Numbered from the stretch's first letter, positions 1-13,590 are shown. The stretch is DNA of 64,000 bases from Zygnema cylindricum (GCA_037447655.1 JBBHKE010000396.1:353379-417378), one strand, 5' to 3'. The notes: generated by a model not told the origin, from the letters alone. Numbers and translations are program-made.

Positions 1-1290
1 AGAGAGTGAGAGAGAAGGAGAGAACGAGAGAGAGAATAGAGGGAGAGAGGGCGAGAGGGAGAGAAAGAGAGAGGAAGAGGGAGAGAGGGAGAGAGGGAGA
101 GAGAAAGTGAGAGAGAAGAGAGGGGGAGAGGATGAGAGTGGGAGAGAGAGAGAAGGAGAGAGGGAGAGAGAGAGAGAGAGAGAGAAGTCTATCTGGGTGA
201 AGGTCGCAACTTTTCATACCATAGAATAGTTTCAAAGGGAATGTTTGTATTTATTAGAAACGAAGAGAGTGAAAGAGAGAGGGAGAGAGGGAGAGAGGGA
301 GAATGAGAGAGAAAGAGAGGGAGAGCGGGAGAGAGGGAGATAAGAGAGAGAGCAAGAGAGGAAGAGAGAGTGAGAGAGAGGGAGAATGTAAAAGTGGCAT
401 TGACGGTGACAAGAAGAGACAGTGTTGGACAAAAACAGATGAAGAGAGAGAGGGAGAGGGAGAAAGGGAGAGGAGAGGAGTGAGATAGAGTGAGAGGGAG
501 AGTGAGAGTTGGAGGGAAAAAGAGAGTAAGAGAGGGAGGGAGAGAGAGGGAGGGTGAGACGAGAGACAAAAAGAGAAGGTGAGGGAGGGAGGGAGAGTAG
601 GAGAAAAGGAGAGTGGGGAGACCGGGGGTGGCTAAAGAGTCAAAGAGAGAGTGGTAGGAGGGAGGGAGTGAAGGAGGGAGGGAGGGGGACAGAAAGAAAG
701 AGAGAGAGAGAATGAAAGAGAGGGAGAGGGAGGAAGAGGGAGAGAGGAAGGGAGAGGGAGGGGGAGAGCGATATGGAGAGAGAGGAGAGAGGGTGAGAGA
801 GAGGGAAGGAAAGGGAGGGAGAGATAGGGAGTGGTAGAGAGCGAGGGAAGGGGAGGGAGAGGGAGTGCGAGGGGGAGAGGATGAGAGGAAGAGGGAGTGA
901 GAGAAATGGAGAGAGAGACGGAGAGAGAGAGTGAGAGAGATGGAGAGAAGGAATAAGGAAGAGGGAGAGAGAGAGGGGGAGGAGAGAGAGTGAGAGAGAG
1001 TGATGGAGGGAGAGGGAGAGGGAGAGTAAGAGCTTGAGGGAGAGGGGGAGTCTGACGAGGGAGAGAAAAAGAGAGATAGTGCTAGAGAGGCAGAGAGTGT
1101 GTGAGAGAGGGAGAGGGGCAGAGAGAATAGAGAGGAGAGCGAGAGAGGGGAGAGAGGGAGAGAGCGAGAGAGGGAGAGGGAGAACGGGAGTGGGGGAGAT
1201 GGTGCGAGAGGAATAGAGAGGAGAGAGAGAGAGAGAGAGTGGTGAGGGAGAGAGAGGAGAGTGAGATAGAAGAAAAAGAGGAAATAGCGA
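1..1290. repeat. GA-rich low-complexity tract
   Basis: Almost pure AGAG/GGGAGAGA sequence on the plus strand, interrupted by short unique stretches (for example around 190-260). Open frames through it encode only Arg/Glu/Gly or, on the other strand, Ser/Leu/Pro repeats, so none is a gene. It begins before the window, so its true length is unknown. Confidence 0.95.
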
Positions 1291-1459
1291 GAGAGAATAC
1301 TTAAATCAAGTCTTCACTGAAGTCCACATGTGGCTCACCTCAACTGAATGAAAATTCAGCAATAAAGACCAACAACATCAACAACAAAATAAATGAAGGA
1401 ATAATCACTTGTTTGATACTTAACTTATTACTAAACCCAAAGCCCGTCCAAGTAATGGT

Positions 1460-1566
1460 TCAAGTTGGCTTACTACGCGGAGGTCGGAAGGGAGGAGGTT
1501 TCCTTAATGGTGGAGGTCTCTTTGGAGGAGGTCGTGGAGGAGACCTTGTTGGAGGAGGAGGTGATC
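1460..1566 (-). CDS. Alternative last exon of the subtilase: basic proline-rich tail
   Basis: After a T-rich acceptor (TTATGTTGTAG) this exon continues exon 12 (donor CCAA|GTAAGC at 2631) in phase. It encodes Pro-rich basic sequence starting [19 protein letters not shown] and ends in TGA. Together with exon 12 ([10 protein letters not shown]) it gives a tail of about 45 residues after the Fn3-like domain, with SPPP units reminiscent of extensin-type cell-wall proteins. It is either used instead of the exon at 1804-1877, or that exon is the artefact; both fit the same phase. Confidence 0.65.
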
Positions 1567-4500
1567 CTACAACATAACAAGCAATAAATTTAATAACAGC
1601 TAAAATTAAGATTGCGATTGCTCAGCAAGCAACATTGGGTAACTAGTTCAACTTTTGAGTATATTCATCGTTGAACCTTTCATAAGGTTGTTGCATGACA
1701 ACTTACTGGACAACACTAGAGTTGGGTCTTGTACTACTATGACAATTTTGACGTAAATTAGTTATAAAAAGAATCGATAATAAAAGTAATCATAAAAACC
1801 GTTCTAGTTTGTTAGAGTAAATTCATTTGGAGAAGGTGGGAGAGGCTGTTGAGGTCTTAGAGGTTGAGAATTCCGCACTGTGAAATTCAAAAAATGGTTA
1901 GAAATTTAGGTGAAAATCGAGCATTAGATGTGATGTGGTGTGATATGATATGATGTGACAAGGCAAAACATGTTTGCTCACAAAAGGCTAGAGTTAAACA
2001 TTAGAAATAAAAGATTTATACATATAAAGTATAAGGGCGGTTTTCACAGGTAAAGCCATTGACTTTTGCTTAGCTGGACAGATGTGAAACTGTTAGTTTA
2101 ATGCACTGCAACGGCACACGTTTTCAACAGTATCAAAGCATGCAAAGCCTCCACGTAAGACGCGTTAAAATCAACACCGGAGAGGACTGAAAAGTTGTCC
2201 TTTTGCTGGAAATTGAAAACGCCTCCCTCCCCGTTGGGCCATCACAAAGGGCGAAAAAGCAATGTCCTGTGATGAGGCCTCTGACGGGGGTGCAGACTTA
2301 AAATCAACTTGTTAAATCCCTGGTTTTTTTATTTTTGAACGGCGTGAGAGATATTCCACATGCGACGAGGTTGCATGAGTGAAAAGTATTGTTTTTCAAC
2401 TCGTGAAACCGCCCCAACCTTGACTTTAACATTATGCAACGAATTGTAGAACTTTCAAAAAGCAAAAAAGCAGCAATATTCAAATTGTGGTCTGTTTTTA
2501 CAAGCTTAGAAAAAAAAATAGCATGTTGATTAGATGTGATTACTTTATGACAACAATGGAACAAGCTATCCATGGAACAAAAAACAATGCTAAGAATTTC
2601 TAGGGTTTCCAGATTGTTGAAAAAGCTTACTTGGGGGAGGAGATTTGAGAGGAGGTGGAATAACAGGTGCAAGCCCTGAAATTTTCACCATAATGGGGCT
2701 TTGGACAATGTACTTTCCATCTATCGATTTCCAGCTCCAGGTTCCCATGGCATAATCGCCTTAAACAAAGATATAAAGAGAAAAAAAAAAAAAACCAAGT
2801 ACGTAAACAATGTTATATTCACTGATTTCGATATTCACATATCTGACAATCATATCGGCTATGAAAAGTCCATTGCCTCTATTGTTTTGCCGTAGAAATT
2901 GAAATTATACTAGAGTTTTTTACACATAATTTATGAAATTCTACCTTTCCCAAATGTGAAACTTCATATTTTTCTTGGACAAAGCGCGTGCAAACTAAAA
3001 AAAATCCGCTATCAAAAATTCTGGGATCTCCAGCATTCTATTTGGATATTCAAAAGAAATTATAAATACCGATTGTTTACAAACATTCAAAAATGTGACG
3101 ACTGTGACCAAAACCTCACCTGATGCATTCGTAATAGCCGTCCCAACAACGGAGATTGTGAACGATAATACTTCATTAGTTCTTGAGAAAATGAGTGAAG
3201 CAGGAGAAATTTTCACAAAAGCTCCACTCGGTTGGCTTATAGTGACATTATAAACCGAATTCGCGGGTCCGACATTTTTGACTCGACGAGTGGTTTTAAA
3301 TCCACTACCTCGGACATCAGTCATCATCAAAGAAGGTGAATTATAATCAAATTCTTGAGAGCTCAAGCGGCAACTTCTCTTAGTTTCCTGGTACACTCTT
3401 GAATTTGAATAATAAGAACATAGATGCAGAGCGTAATCATCGATTCCCGAGTCGTAGACGAGACCCGGATCAGCCGCAAAATTTGGTCTTATTAGACCAT
3501 GTCCGGCACTTTGAATGTCAGCCACTCCCGGGGAAAAAGCTTTGGCTGCAAAGACCCCATAAAAAAATTATGATCATGATTGTGTTAACACCAAATAGGC
3601 TGGATGTTTCCCCCACAATAAAGCATGGTTTTTATTTTTTTTCTTACCTCAAGTATCCTTACTAAAAACGCAGTGACTTTTTTCTTTAACAAAAGATACG
3701 TGAATTCAATTTTTGCACACTTCTCTCTCTGCCCTTTCTTAGGGAGAGAGAAAAGAGGGATAGTGTGACCATCTTTTCCCCCCTCTCCCCAAACCCTGAA
3801 AATTTCACCGCCGGCGAATGGGAATCATGTCGGAATAACGGATACGGCACATTTGTACTCATACGAAAAACGTCGCCAAAAGTTCGGTACGATATGCAAC
3901 TATAAATTCAATCAAATTTTTGGAGTATGGTCACCTCATACGATACGCTTTTTGTGCGTATAATACCCGTATTATTAGGAACCCTATCTAGGAATCATAT
4001 GTAGCGTTTTCAACTTGTTTGCGACATTTTAAGTTTACGTCTCTCTTTCCAATGTTCGTCCACGTGTCACGAATCAGAGGTGAACTTTAACCGCAGTTAA
4101 AAAAAAGAGACCAAAAACTTACCTGAGGTCGTAAGAGCTGATTGAAGCGCGCCGGGACTCCATGTGGGTTTTAGAGATTTCAGTAACAGCAAAGCTCCTG
4201 CCACGTGGGGAGTGGCCATGGAGGTGCCACTGATGATGTCAAATTGGGCGACACGTGACTGTTGTCCCGCTGCAAGTACAGAGTCGAGATCGTATGGAGT
4301 AAAGGAAGCAAAGATGTTAACTCCCGGAGCGACAACGTCGGGCTGGAATAGAAGAAAACACAATTTGAAGATTCTGTTTTAGAGAATTTTTTGAAAGCGT
4401 TTTCAGAGAATACGTTGTATGAAATATAGCAACATTTGTTTATGGAAAACAAATTCTTTAGTATTTATTTTGCATTTGTGTTTAAGCTTTTATGGTTTTA

Positions 4501-7500
4501 GAAAACAAATGAAGTAAATATTTGTGTAATTCATCCTGACATCCGAATGTAAGAAATAATTTTGATTTGAAATACATACGGATTTCCTATTTTTGTTGTT
4601 AGAAACTCTCCGGAAAATGTCAATGAAATGTCGATTTTCCAATCACTATTCTATCTGTAAATTCCAGATACCCCAAAGGATGTTCTTTTTCTCATAATAT
4701 ATTATTCATGTTGTACCTTCAAAATGTCTCGTTGTGGATTCGGACCCCGCGAAGAAAAATCAGCCATAGTAATGGGTCTCCCAACTTGTATGTTTATATC
4801 TGAAATTGCTGCCAGAGGATTCCTAAAAAATACAGAGAAAGGCCAAATATCTCAGGCAGCTTTTCTTTTATGACTTTCTTTAAGAGCTTCTTTCAAGATA
4901 CTTGATATCCATCATAACATAAAAGTGTTATACACATTTTTTATTTTTATAGCATGTAGACTGTTCAGGTTTTGAGCCAATAACTCTTTAGTAGTGGCTG
5001 GTGGGAAGGGAGACCATATGTCAGCAGTATTAGAACACAAAAAGATATTAAAAACCTTTTGACGAGAACATAGAAGCAGCATTTAATTGGTATGTCATGT
5101 GACAAAACGAACGAGTGACACAGGACTGATTGCGCCTAAACGGGACATATCCACATCAACAATCTACCTTTTCATTCGAACAAATAATGAAACTGTTTAA
5201 CATAGCATGCGGTCCTAAAAATGGTTGTTATTTTAACATTACATGTGAACCACACTTCTACGATTACGTTGAGAATTGCTAAAAACCTACAAAATACAAA
5301 AAAATCACAATTGTTTCTCGTAAGAATGTCGTTAGAACTACAGGTAAGAAGGTTAGCGATTGTACCCCCTTGTGGTTACACCTTCAAGGGGTCATGTAGA
5401 ATCACAGAATTAAATAATAAAGACATTCTTGGAAAACCACATGCCGGAGTGGATGGAGGAAGGCTCATAAATGAGATTTGGTACTGTTACATTACCCCCA
5501 GCTTCGTGTTTCAATCACCCTTTAACGCTGAATTGGCGCCGATTTTTTTGAGCCCACAAATTTATCGGAAGCGAGGTTTACTTTAATAACAAAAAAAGAT
5601 ATATCCCTACCAGCGACTACAGAAAATTCCAAATTCGATTCAATTAATCGAGTTTTAATCAGATATTTGAAGGTTTCTCCAATAATCAGCCTCTCTGATG
5701 ACTATACATATACACCATCACCTATTTTACACTGTAAACTACACTACTGAACTAGACGACCATCAATATACTGTATTATAACATACCTTAAGCGACAGTG
5801 CTTTCGTAATCCAAACGAGATTTTGTATAAGGCATAGAGTGTACGATCCAATTGAAAAACAAAATATGCTCAACAATTTTCATCAAAGGCCTAATAGTAT
5901 ATCTGACTGGGGTCGTTGGATCTACCATTCAAGTTCACATTGAGCCTCCAATACCCCTAACGAACCATCCCGTTATTCCTGTGAGCTTAGTGTAAAACTG
6001 TTCCATCTATATGGAAGGCAATATCACTATAAATTTCATTTGTAACTCCCAGAAAGACAATTTGGTGTGAAAAGTGTTCCCCTCGATAATTCCCCACAAA
6101 GTGCCTCAAAGTAACCCCACAAACATAAACAAATACAGAAGGTCAATATTAAAACAAAGTACACTTCAAAAAGTACTTGTTCAAAGATTCAACTTGTTCA
6201 ACTTGTGTAATAACTCCTCAAATCTCTTCTCCGTAGGTTACAGACCTCCGCCTAAACAGCAAAATTAGAGTGTTGAATGGATACAATGTCCCATGACAAT
6301 ACCTATGTAATGCATATAAAACAAAAAAACTTACGATGTATTTGTCGCATATGCAAGAATCTTCAATCCTGTGTCATAGTCCACATGTATAGCTGGCAAA
6401 AAATGATGGTCTTGATATACTGGAACGGAATTATCGACATTCCTCAAAATCATTCCAACTGCTCCAGCTAGGAGGGCATTATACCCTTTTGAAACACGGG
6501 CATTATTTCCACGATCGCAAAGGAGAATTTTCCCGCGTACAATATTGCTATCTAAGGAGTCATCCCAACATTCCCTGGGATATCACACAAAAAAAAACCG
6601 TCAATAATGTGAGCTATTTCACATCCAGGATACTTGCCAAAAGAGAGTGAAAGAGAGCGGGAGATTTGAAAAATAACAAGAGAGAAAAAAAGGTAAAAGA
6701 GAGTGAGAGGGGGAGATACAGAGAAAGTAAGAGGAGAGAATGTGAGATGAGACCCTAGAAAGAGAGAGAAAAGGAGTGATAAAAAAAGAAATGGGGATAA
6801 ATTTATGCTGCTACGAGAGCAATCTCTGCACATCAATCTGTCAAAGGTGTGTAAGTTGATGCGCTAATATTTTCATACATCGAGTCATGTCCCATTTTAT
6901 AAACAAAACAACACCACGCTCTGGGTTCCATAGCCAACCAAGTCAACTCGGGCAACTACGTTAACGCCCACCACCTAGGAATACCTCAAGCTAGTGATTC
7001 CTACATGACATCCCTTTGTCGTATGCGTGAAAAGAAAACAATCTCGGGTCATTGTTCCCTCTCAATGTGGCACGCACAAAATTTCTACTCTTTCTTTCAC
7101 GGCTTCAGTTTTACACGAAATACAATAGCCAGTTCAACACTGAAAAAAAACCACCCCGGAATAAAGAAGGATTGGAGAGCAAGACTATGAGCAAGAGGGA
7201 GAGGGGGAGTAGAGGTAAATCTCTTGAATGGGCCAGGTTATGACAGACACACTGATGATCAGAGAGAGTGATAAAAAGAGAGGAAAAGGGAGAGAGAGAG
7301 AGAGGGAGGGAAGGATGAGAAGTACTTTTTCAAGATGCCCATATAACCTGAAAACCATCACGCAAGTATACTTGAGAAAGGTGCTAAATAGGACCTTGTC
7401 AAAGGCAGAAAACAAATCCCATGGGAAATTTGAAAACGGGAAGAAAATTTGCATTTTGGGGGGCAAACTAATTAATATAGTTAGACCTTTTCCGTTCATG

Positions 7501-10500
7501 TCTGAAGGGTAATTTGAGAGAAGGAGATGAATAAAGATAAAGAGCGAGCCATCGCATGGAAGTCAAAAGTTTGAAAGAAAATGATATCCAAGGTTTCTTA
7601 CCTAGCATAGTCAGAGTTAACTCCTAGACGAGCCGCGTTTTTGGCATAAACGAGAGGAACCTTTGGAGAGGTAGTGCCTCGTGGCACTGTCCCGTTGGTC
7701 GCTGCATAGCCCTGTTTCCAACCAAACTTTCCTGGTAATCACCTTATTGTGCACCTCAAAGCTTCTTTTTTTTTCTTTAGTGTGGCTAAGGTTTCTTAAA
7801 GACATAAAGAGAGCAATGATTTGATGAGTGAGGAAACACTGTAGTCATAAGGTAGCAAAGAGGAATTTGGCTCTTTAAACTTACAACAAACTGAGAGGAA
7901 TCTCCCAAATATACAAACTTGTTAGCTATACTTGCTCCCTGAGTGTATATATTGTTGCTTGTGCTAACATCACTTCTTGGGAGAGTACTTGCTCCGACTG
8001 AGAGATACCATGGAGCGATATTTTCAACCGTACGAAAACCAGGTCCACTATTACCCGCGGCAACTGCACTAGGAATACCGGCAATAGCCGCATTAAAAGT
8101 TCCTTGGTCAATACTGGAATCAAAAGGTTTATCTGGGGCACCTCCTCCCAAGGAAATTGAAATAACATCGACCTTGTCGACAATCGCTTGATTTATTGCA
8201 GCGAGAATGTCGGAATCAAAACATCCATTATCTCCGGAAAGGGCCGAAGTCCAGCAGACCTGCATGTAAAGCATGTATACAATGGAGAAGGATTTGCACA
8301 AGCGAAACAAAGTGACAAAAGTGCAAATAAGCGTAAGAAAAACAAACTACGTGTTTTGCAAGTAGGTTGGATGTAGGAGGTTGAGCAGATGCTACAAAGT
8401 CATCCCGTTTTGACTTTTTTTACCAAATTGATACATAAGCGATCTATTATTTCGCGTAATGCATTCTTCTGTGGGCTATGTTTATCACACGAGTGTTTTT
8501 GGAAAAAATTGCCTAACATCCCAATCGCCAGGAGTTGGACCCGAATGACGACATTGACCATCTAAGAATGGCATTTCATTTGAGGCAAGATGTAATAAAT
8601 AAAAAAAGGATTTTATTACAAAGAGCGGGTTTTCCATAGCTGAACCACAAATTCTTGGATCAATTTCTGTTGTTTCATTTCATGATTCATTGCACAACTC
8701 CACTCCTACAACACTTTAATCTTGATAAAGGCGCCAACAAGCTTGCTTGTATCGTAACATTCTTGGCATCAAATAGCGTAGAAAGAATTGTATTTTTATA
8801 CTATTAGACCATCATCAGCAATCCGTCAAATGTCACATCATCAAACATACTTTTGAACTCTTAAACAAAAGAAAATGCGTCATTCTTTGGGCATGATAGA
8901 CCACCGTCACTGACCATACTTCTTAATTTGAAAACAAAACTCAAAAAAAAGATATCCCCACCAAGATACAAGAGCCAGATGTCCAAATTCCGGACCTTAT
9001 AGACGGATATTTGTGCCGCATATGCCACCCCTTGTGCCGTTCCCATATTCACACTTCCAATACTTGCGTTGAAAACTCTTGACCCGGCTGCAGTAGAAGC
9101 TGTATGGGTGCCATGGCCTTCAGAATCTCGTGCAGATCGGTAATCAGAAGATGAAATTGGGGAGTACGCTTCAAAACCCGCGAGGAAAATCTTAGCAGCC
9201 ACAACCTTTCTGGATGAAGGAGACGGTAATACAAGTACATGAGTTTGACATCACATTTTGGTTACATTCAGCGTCATTACGCATAGTTCACATGATTGTA
9301 CACAATAGCATACTATGAATGTAATGTGACACATGATAGCGTATGACACTGTAAAAAATAACTTTGAAGTCTACCATAATTAACAACATACTGAGCATCA
9401 ATATGACCATATAGTGAAATTGAATTAAAGATAAATGGGCTGATTAGAATATCCTCTTGATATTGGGCAAGCTATTAAAACACTTCAAGCATCGGTTAAT
9501 AAAACCTCCTCAAAGGTACGTCTAACTGGAGAGTGACTTACTTGTTACATGTGATGCCACTCCCTGTACAATTTCCAATAAATCTTGAAGGTGGGGGGGG
9601 GTACCCTTTGTCGTCGAAGCTCAAATTTTCGGGCCAAATACCTGTAAAAAAAAGAACACATCCTTATTAGAGTTAAGAAATAATTAGTGTAAAGAAACAA
9701 TTAGTGTTTTTTTGGGTTCAAGGGCATAACGCCAACAAAAATTGACGCTAATTTATACACCTAATACTAATTTAGATACACGTTCCCATAGTGTAGTTGC
9801 GATAGTCTGTGTTCACATATTCGACGCTTGAACATGTCAGGTTAGGTTCTCGTGGTTTTCCCTCGTCTTTATGACTGGGAATCAAATCTGAGTGCGTTTT
9901 TCTGTGGCGAGGCACTCAATTTCCCCTGTCGACGCCTTTATCTGACACTTATTTTGTACGTATGTACGAAATAATGAGCAGTTTTAGTACGGACTAGCAC
10001 ATTTCGTACATTACACTATTAAAAAACAGTAGAAATTAGAGTAACTAAAGCTAATCAAACAGTACCTATATTAACGTAAAAAAAACAATTAACATTATTA
10101 ATTCTATTTTAGGTTCGAGGGTCGAAATTTGGGGGCGCAAAATTAGCGTTATCAACGCTAATAGCGATTCACGGCGTAGATCAAAGGACAACTGGCGGCA
10201 CCTCAATTGCACAATAAATTACTGGTCAACATTTGACAAATAATTGGCACTTTGGTTTGTTTCCAAGAATGTGATAATGCACTTCCACGTGCACTTTCAT
10301 TAGTATGGACAATTATAGTGCTCATAAATCTTAGTATAAGCCACCTAATTCCCAAAACAAACAAATACAAACTTGTCCACAGTAAACAAAACTGTTCTTT
10401 TACCAAACATCACTGTGCTCCACAAAAATAAATTGCAGTTAATATAAAGATTTGTATACGAATAATGGTCAATGATCGCGGCCACCAGCAAAACGTCATT

Positions 10501-11895
10501 AGAAATTAGTGTAACTTCTATCATCCAACATCGGGAATGATCATAACGACATTCCACTTTAGATTCATTGCGGTCCACTGTAATAGCAGTGAGTAACTAA
10601 TGGTCAAGAACATGCACATGCATACTGCAGGAATCTATTATTTGGGCCATCTTACAGCATTTTCAATTGTTTTATGGTACAAATTTGTTTTGTTACATAA
10701 TGTTGTGGTACACATGGTGCAAAAAATTTCCGATACTTACCCGAATCGATTATTCCAACCACCATTCCACTGCCATTTTTCAGAGTATAGAAACCCGGAG
10801 GAACTTTATTGATGGGGTCCTCCAGACCCAAAAAGGACGGACTATATGTGGTGCGGAGAATCCTCTTTTTGTCCAATTCAACGGACATTATTCCCGCCAT
10901 TCCTACAAAAGCAAAAAACACAGCCTTTTAGTGATTCTTATAAACTCTGCTGTCTTTTTCAGCAGCTTGAAAACACAAATTAGGAGGGAAAGCGTCTCTC
11001 TTGGTAGCTCTTATAGCCTGAAAATTGCAGAGAACAGAAGTTCACATTAACGTCGTGAGAATTGTACCTCTGAGTCCTGTAGCTTGTTCCTTAGAGAGGA
11101 CGGCTGAAAAACCATCCATGGAGTGTGTGTAGCTGTACAGTTTGGATTTTGGTCTGTTCACCGAAAAAAAAAAAAAAAAAAAAAAAAACAAAAAATGGGT
11201 CAATGGGATTCAATCAAATAGTTCAAAATTAAAATGTTTGGAAACAATTTAGATGCAAGGTTTTTGAATGCTGGTCATGTGGCAATGCTCTGTTTTAATG
11301 TGTTAGGGATATCTTCGTTGCAGAAGATCGACCGGCCATCGGATCTTACATCGCGATTCTTGAATGGGAAATAAATGTACCACGAGAACTCCTTTCAACA
11401 TAGAATGTACGGATCCAGCAGAGTGTTGGAATGTACGGATCCAGCACAGTGTTGGAATGTACGGATCCAGCACAGTGTTGGAATGTACGGATCCAGCACA
11501 GTGTTGGAATGTACGGATCCAGCACAGTGTTGGAATGTACGGATCCAGCACAGTGTTGGGTATGACTTATTGAAACAACCAAAAAACTTGGAATTTTTTG
11601 CTCATTCTATTGCACTCTGCATTTCTATAGGCTCCGCTCATAAGTCCGGCAGCGCCACTTACAAAGCGTCCACGCGCGCCAAAAAATTGTCGTGACGCGC
11701 AATTTTGGCCGCCAAGAAGGCCTTCTTCCTGGCCGCTGATTGGCGGAGAGAAGGATCCAACCGCTCGGCCACCGGCCACGCGCGACCTTCCACGCGCACA
11801 ATGTACGTTTGCCGTATGGAATCCGACGTGGCAGCCGCGAGGCTAACGAGCAACACCGCGACGAAAACAGCCGCAGCCACGTGGCATCGCGTCAT
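1460..11895 (-). CDS. Subtilisin-like serine protease (S8 family), 13-exon gene with proline-rich C-terminal tail
   Basis: Secreted plant subtilase (serine endopeptidase of the cell wall or apoplast). Exons that join in phase on GT/AG sites: 11895-11663, 11153-11068, 10902-10741, 9641-9542, 9209-8996, 8259-7885, 7711-7602, 6574-6335, 4822-4717, 4342-4123, 3545-3120, 2759-2631, then either 1877-1804 (824 aa) or 1566-1460 (835 aa). The start is the ATG opening a hydrophobic signal peptide (residues 1 to about 22). An I9 propeptide follows ([24 protein letters not shown]), then the S8 domain: Asp159 (VVGIIDSG), His226 ([12 protein letters not shown]), oxyanion Asn335 (AAGNSGPG) and Ser583 ([12 protein letters not shown]). 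A PA-type insert (about 391-507, [14 protein letters not shown]) lies inside it, and an Fn3-like domain ends at about residue 785. The tetrad is intact and no stop interrupts the model, so the gene may be functional. Many plant subtilases are intronless or intron-poor; this one is intron-rich, so the subfamily is not assigned. Small donor shifts are possible, especially at the exon 5 donor (GTCCGG). Confidence 0.93.
1804..1877 (-). CDS. Alternative last exon of the subtilase: short proline/glutamine-rich end
   Basis: A good acceptor (TTGAATTTCACAG) is followed by 24 codons in phase with exon 12, reading [15 protein letters not shown] and ending in TAG. No GT donor lies before the stop, so it can only be a terminal exon. 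It competes with the exon at 1460-1566. The proline content of both candidates supports a real proline-rich end to this protein whichever is used. Confidence 0.55.
9660..10186. mobile_element. Relic of the TACACCG-type MITE in subtilase intron 3
   Basis: The segment GCTAATAGCGATTCACGG near 10,157-10,180 matches the inverted-repeat end of the two MITEs at 48.4-48.9 kb (GCTAATAGCGATTGGCGG). The left end is not clear, so the limits are approximate. Lies between exons 3 and 4. Confidence 0.4.
11404..11559 (+). repeat. 26-bp minisatellite, six copies, in intron 1 of the subtilase
   Basis: Six head-to-tail copies of a 26-mer containing GTACGGATCCAGCACAGTG. Only the first copy differs (GAG for CAG). 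Each copy carries a BamHI-type GGATCC. The near-identity implies recent expansion. Open frames across it are period artefacts. Confidence 0.93.
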
Positions 11896-13590
11896 AGCTC
11901 CAAGCGAACTCTCCGCGCGAGGTCCTTCTCGATACTTGAAAACAAAAAAAAAAAAGTGCGCTAATTTCGCAACTGTTTGCTGCCTTTTAGCTCATTCCGC
12001 CATCAGTGACAGTCGCGCGGACGACCATTCGAACGACGGAATGCGCAAAAGTGTTTCTGCTGTACTGCTTCAGGATTGGGCGGAGGAAATGACAAGACGA
12101 CAAAAAAAGTTACAATGTCGTATTCGTTTTCGGGTACAGGATGAAGTCAACATCTTGCCGGTTTGCATTAATGTAGACGCGGCAGACTGGCAGAGTCCAA
12201 CATTGTGACAGAATGTCACGTACCAGCTGGAAATCACAGGAGATAAGACCTGTGCTACAAGACAACCAGTCAACAGTACGGTAAAGTACTGCACCGTAAC
12301 ATAAAGGTTTGTACTTCTAATTGATTTACTGTAATGCCTGGAGCCCATTGGGCCATTTTCGGGATCATAAAACGGTTGCTTATGACTTTTTGATGGGTCA
12401 GTTGCATGACGCGTGGCATAAGTTTTGGCCGTTCATAATTCGGCTCGTGACTTGTCGAAACAAAAAGAAATTAAAGTGCTGGAATAAAAAAAAAAATGTG
12501 AAAAGTATTCTTTTTCTGCTTTGCTTTACGAAATTACGAGTCTAAAATTTCGCTTAGGATCAATTTGTAAACTCATTTCCCTGTTTGAGAAGAGAGAATT
12601 TTCAAATATTTCACGGGCTACTTTAGTTTTTATATAATTTCTTGAAATTTCTGTAATCAAACTACATCAAGCTACACGACAAACTGCAGTACATTTAAAG
12701 TTTCAAAGTGACGCAAAATTGTACTGTGGTAATTTCAAAAAAATTGTACGGCTTCTGATTTTGTCGTTGAGGGCAATGTATTAGAGGAAAACGACAGGAA
12801 AAAAACCTAGCTTTATCACATGGGAAAGTGCCCTTACACGCGTAACGAATAACAAGTCTGCCCGGTTTTTATTTTATTTTTATCTTTTTCCCCCCTGTTG
12901 TCTCATGATTGAGCTTTTTCTATTAATATTTACCCATTGTAACGGAGAACCCTTCGTTACGGCTAGAAGGTACGACTTCGATTAATAGAGTCCCGAATTC
13001 CGTACATACGGGAATACCACCTTTTTCCTGGCCGTCACGTTTTTCAAAAAAACCGGAATTTCACCCCATTGGCCCGAGCCTTAAGACCGAAAGTAATCAT
13101 CGGAAAATCAAGTCTCAAAAAAAAAAAAAAAAAAAATCGACATGAGGACAAATGGAAATGATTGGTTGTGGAGTACAAATTTCAGATAAGACTGTTCGGA
13201 TTATTTGACGGGGATCTGTACTTTATGCTTGCCATCCGATTGGCTCACGGCGATTTTCGTACGAATTCTACTGGCGGCAAAAGTCGTTTCGAGATTCAGT
13301 GGACCGGTCAAGTGAAGCCGTACACAACTAGAGGAGTACCACGAGGGGTTTCCATTGGCTGACGGTGGCGAACTGACGATGGTCTCACGAAGGACCGATA
13401 TGACGCGGTAATCTGTCGCGTCATGGTTTCTGGTCGTCGGCCAAGGACCAGCTATGATTCGTCGGATGTGTCGTGGTTGCATCCAAGGCGTTGGTGGATC
13501 TTTTCAAACACCGATGCGACATTATGTAAAGGTGCGTGGGGGTCTCCGCATGTATTAAAGTACAGTTTCGACTATTTTCTGTCGTTTTCA
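11896..13590. other. Gene-free upstream region of the subtilase
   Basis: Between the subtilase start codon and the 13.6-kb repeat cluster I see no coding region. The first 300 bases are GC-rich with a poly-A run (11,944-11,955). No convincing TATA box was found on the minus strand; the subtilase promoter should lie here. Confidence 0.6.

Noticed and set aside
189-1216. Several open frames in the GA-rich tract
   Set aside because: Composition is only Arg/Glu/Gly or Ser/Leu/Pro repeats; they follow from the GAGA repeat.
2995-3119. Open frame continuing exon 11 to a TAG at 2,995 as the end of the subtilase
   Set aside because: The reading past 3,120 loses Fn3 similarity, a GTGAGG donor sits at 3,119, and exon 12 at 2,759 restores the conserved G-W-D-G-K-V-S-P pattern in phase.
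5221-5586. 121-codon frame in the 4.8-6.3 kb interval
   Set aside because: It lies in subtilase intron 8, on the opposite strand, with no recognisable domain.
11364-11573. 26-bp repeats considered as a CRISPR array
   Set aside because: Units are contiguous without spacers and lie in a eukaryotic intron.
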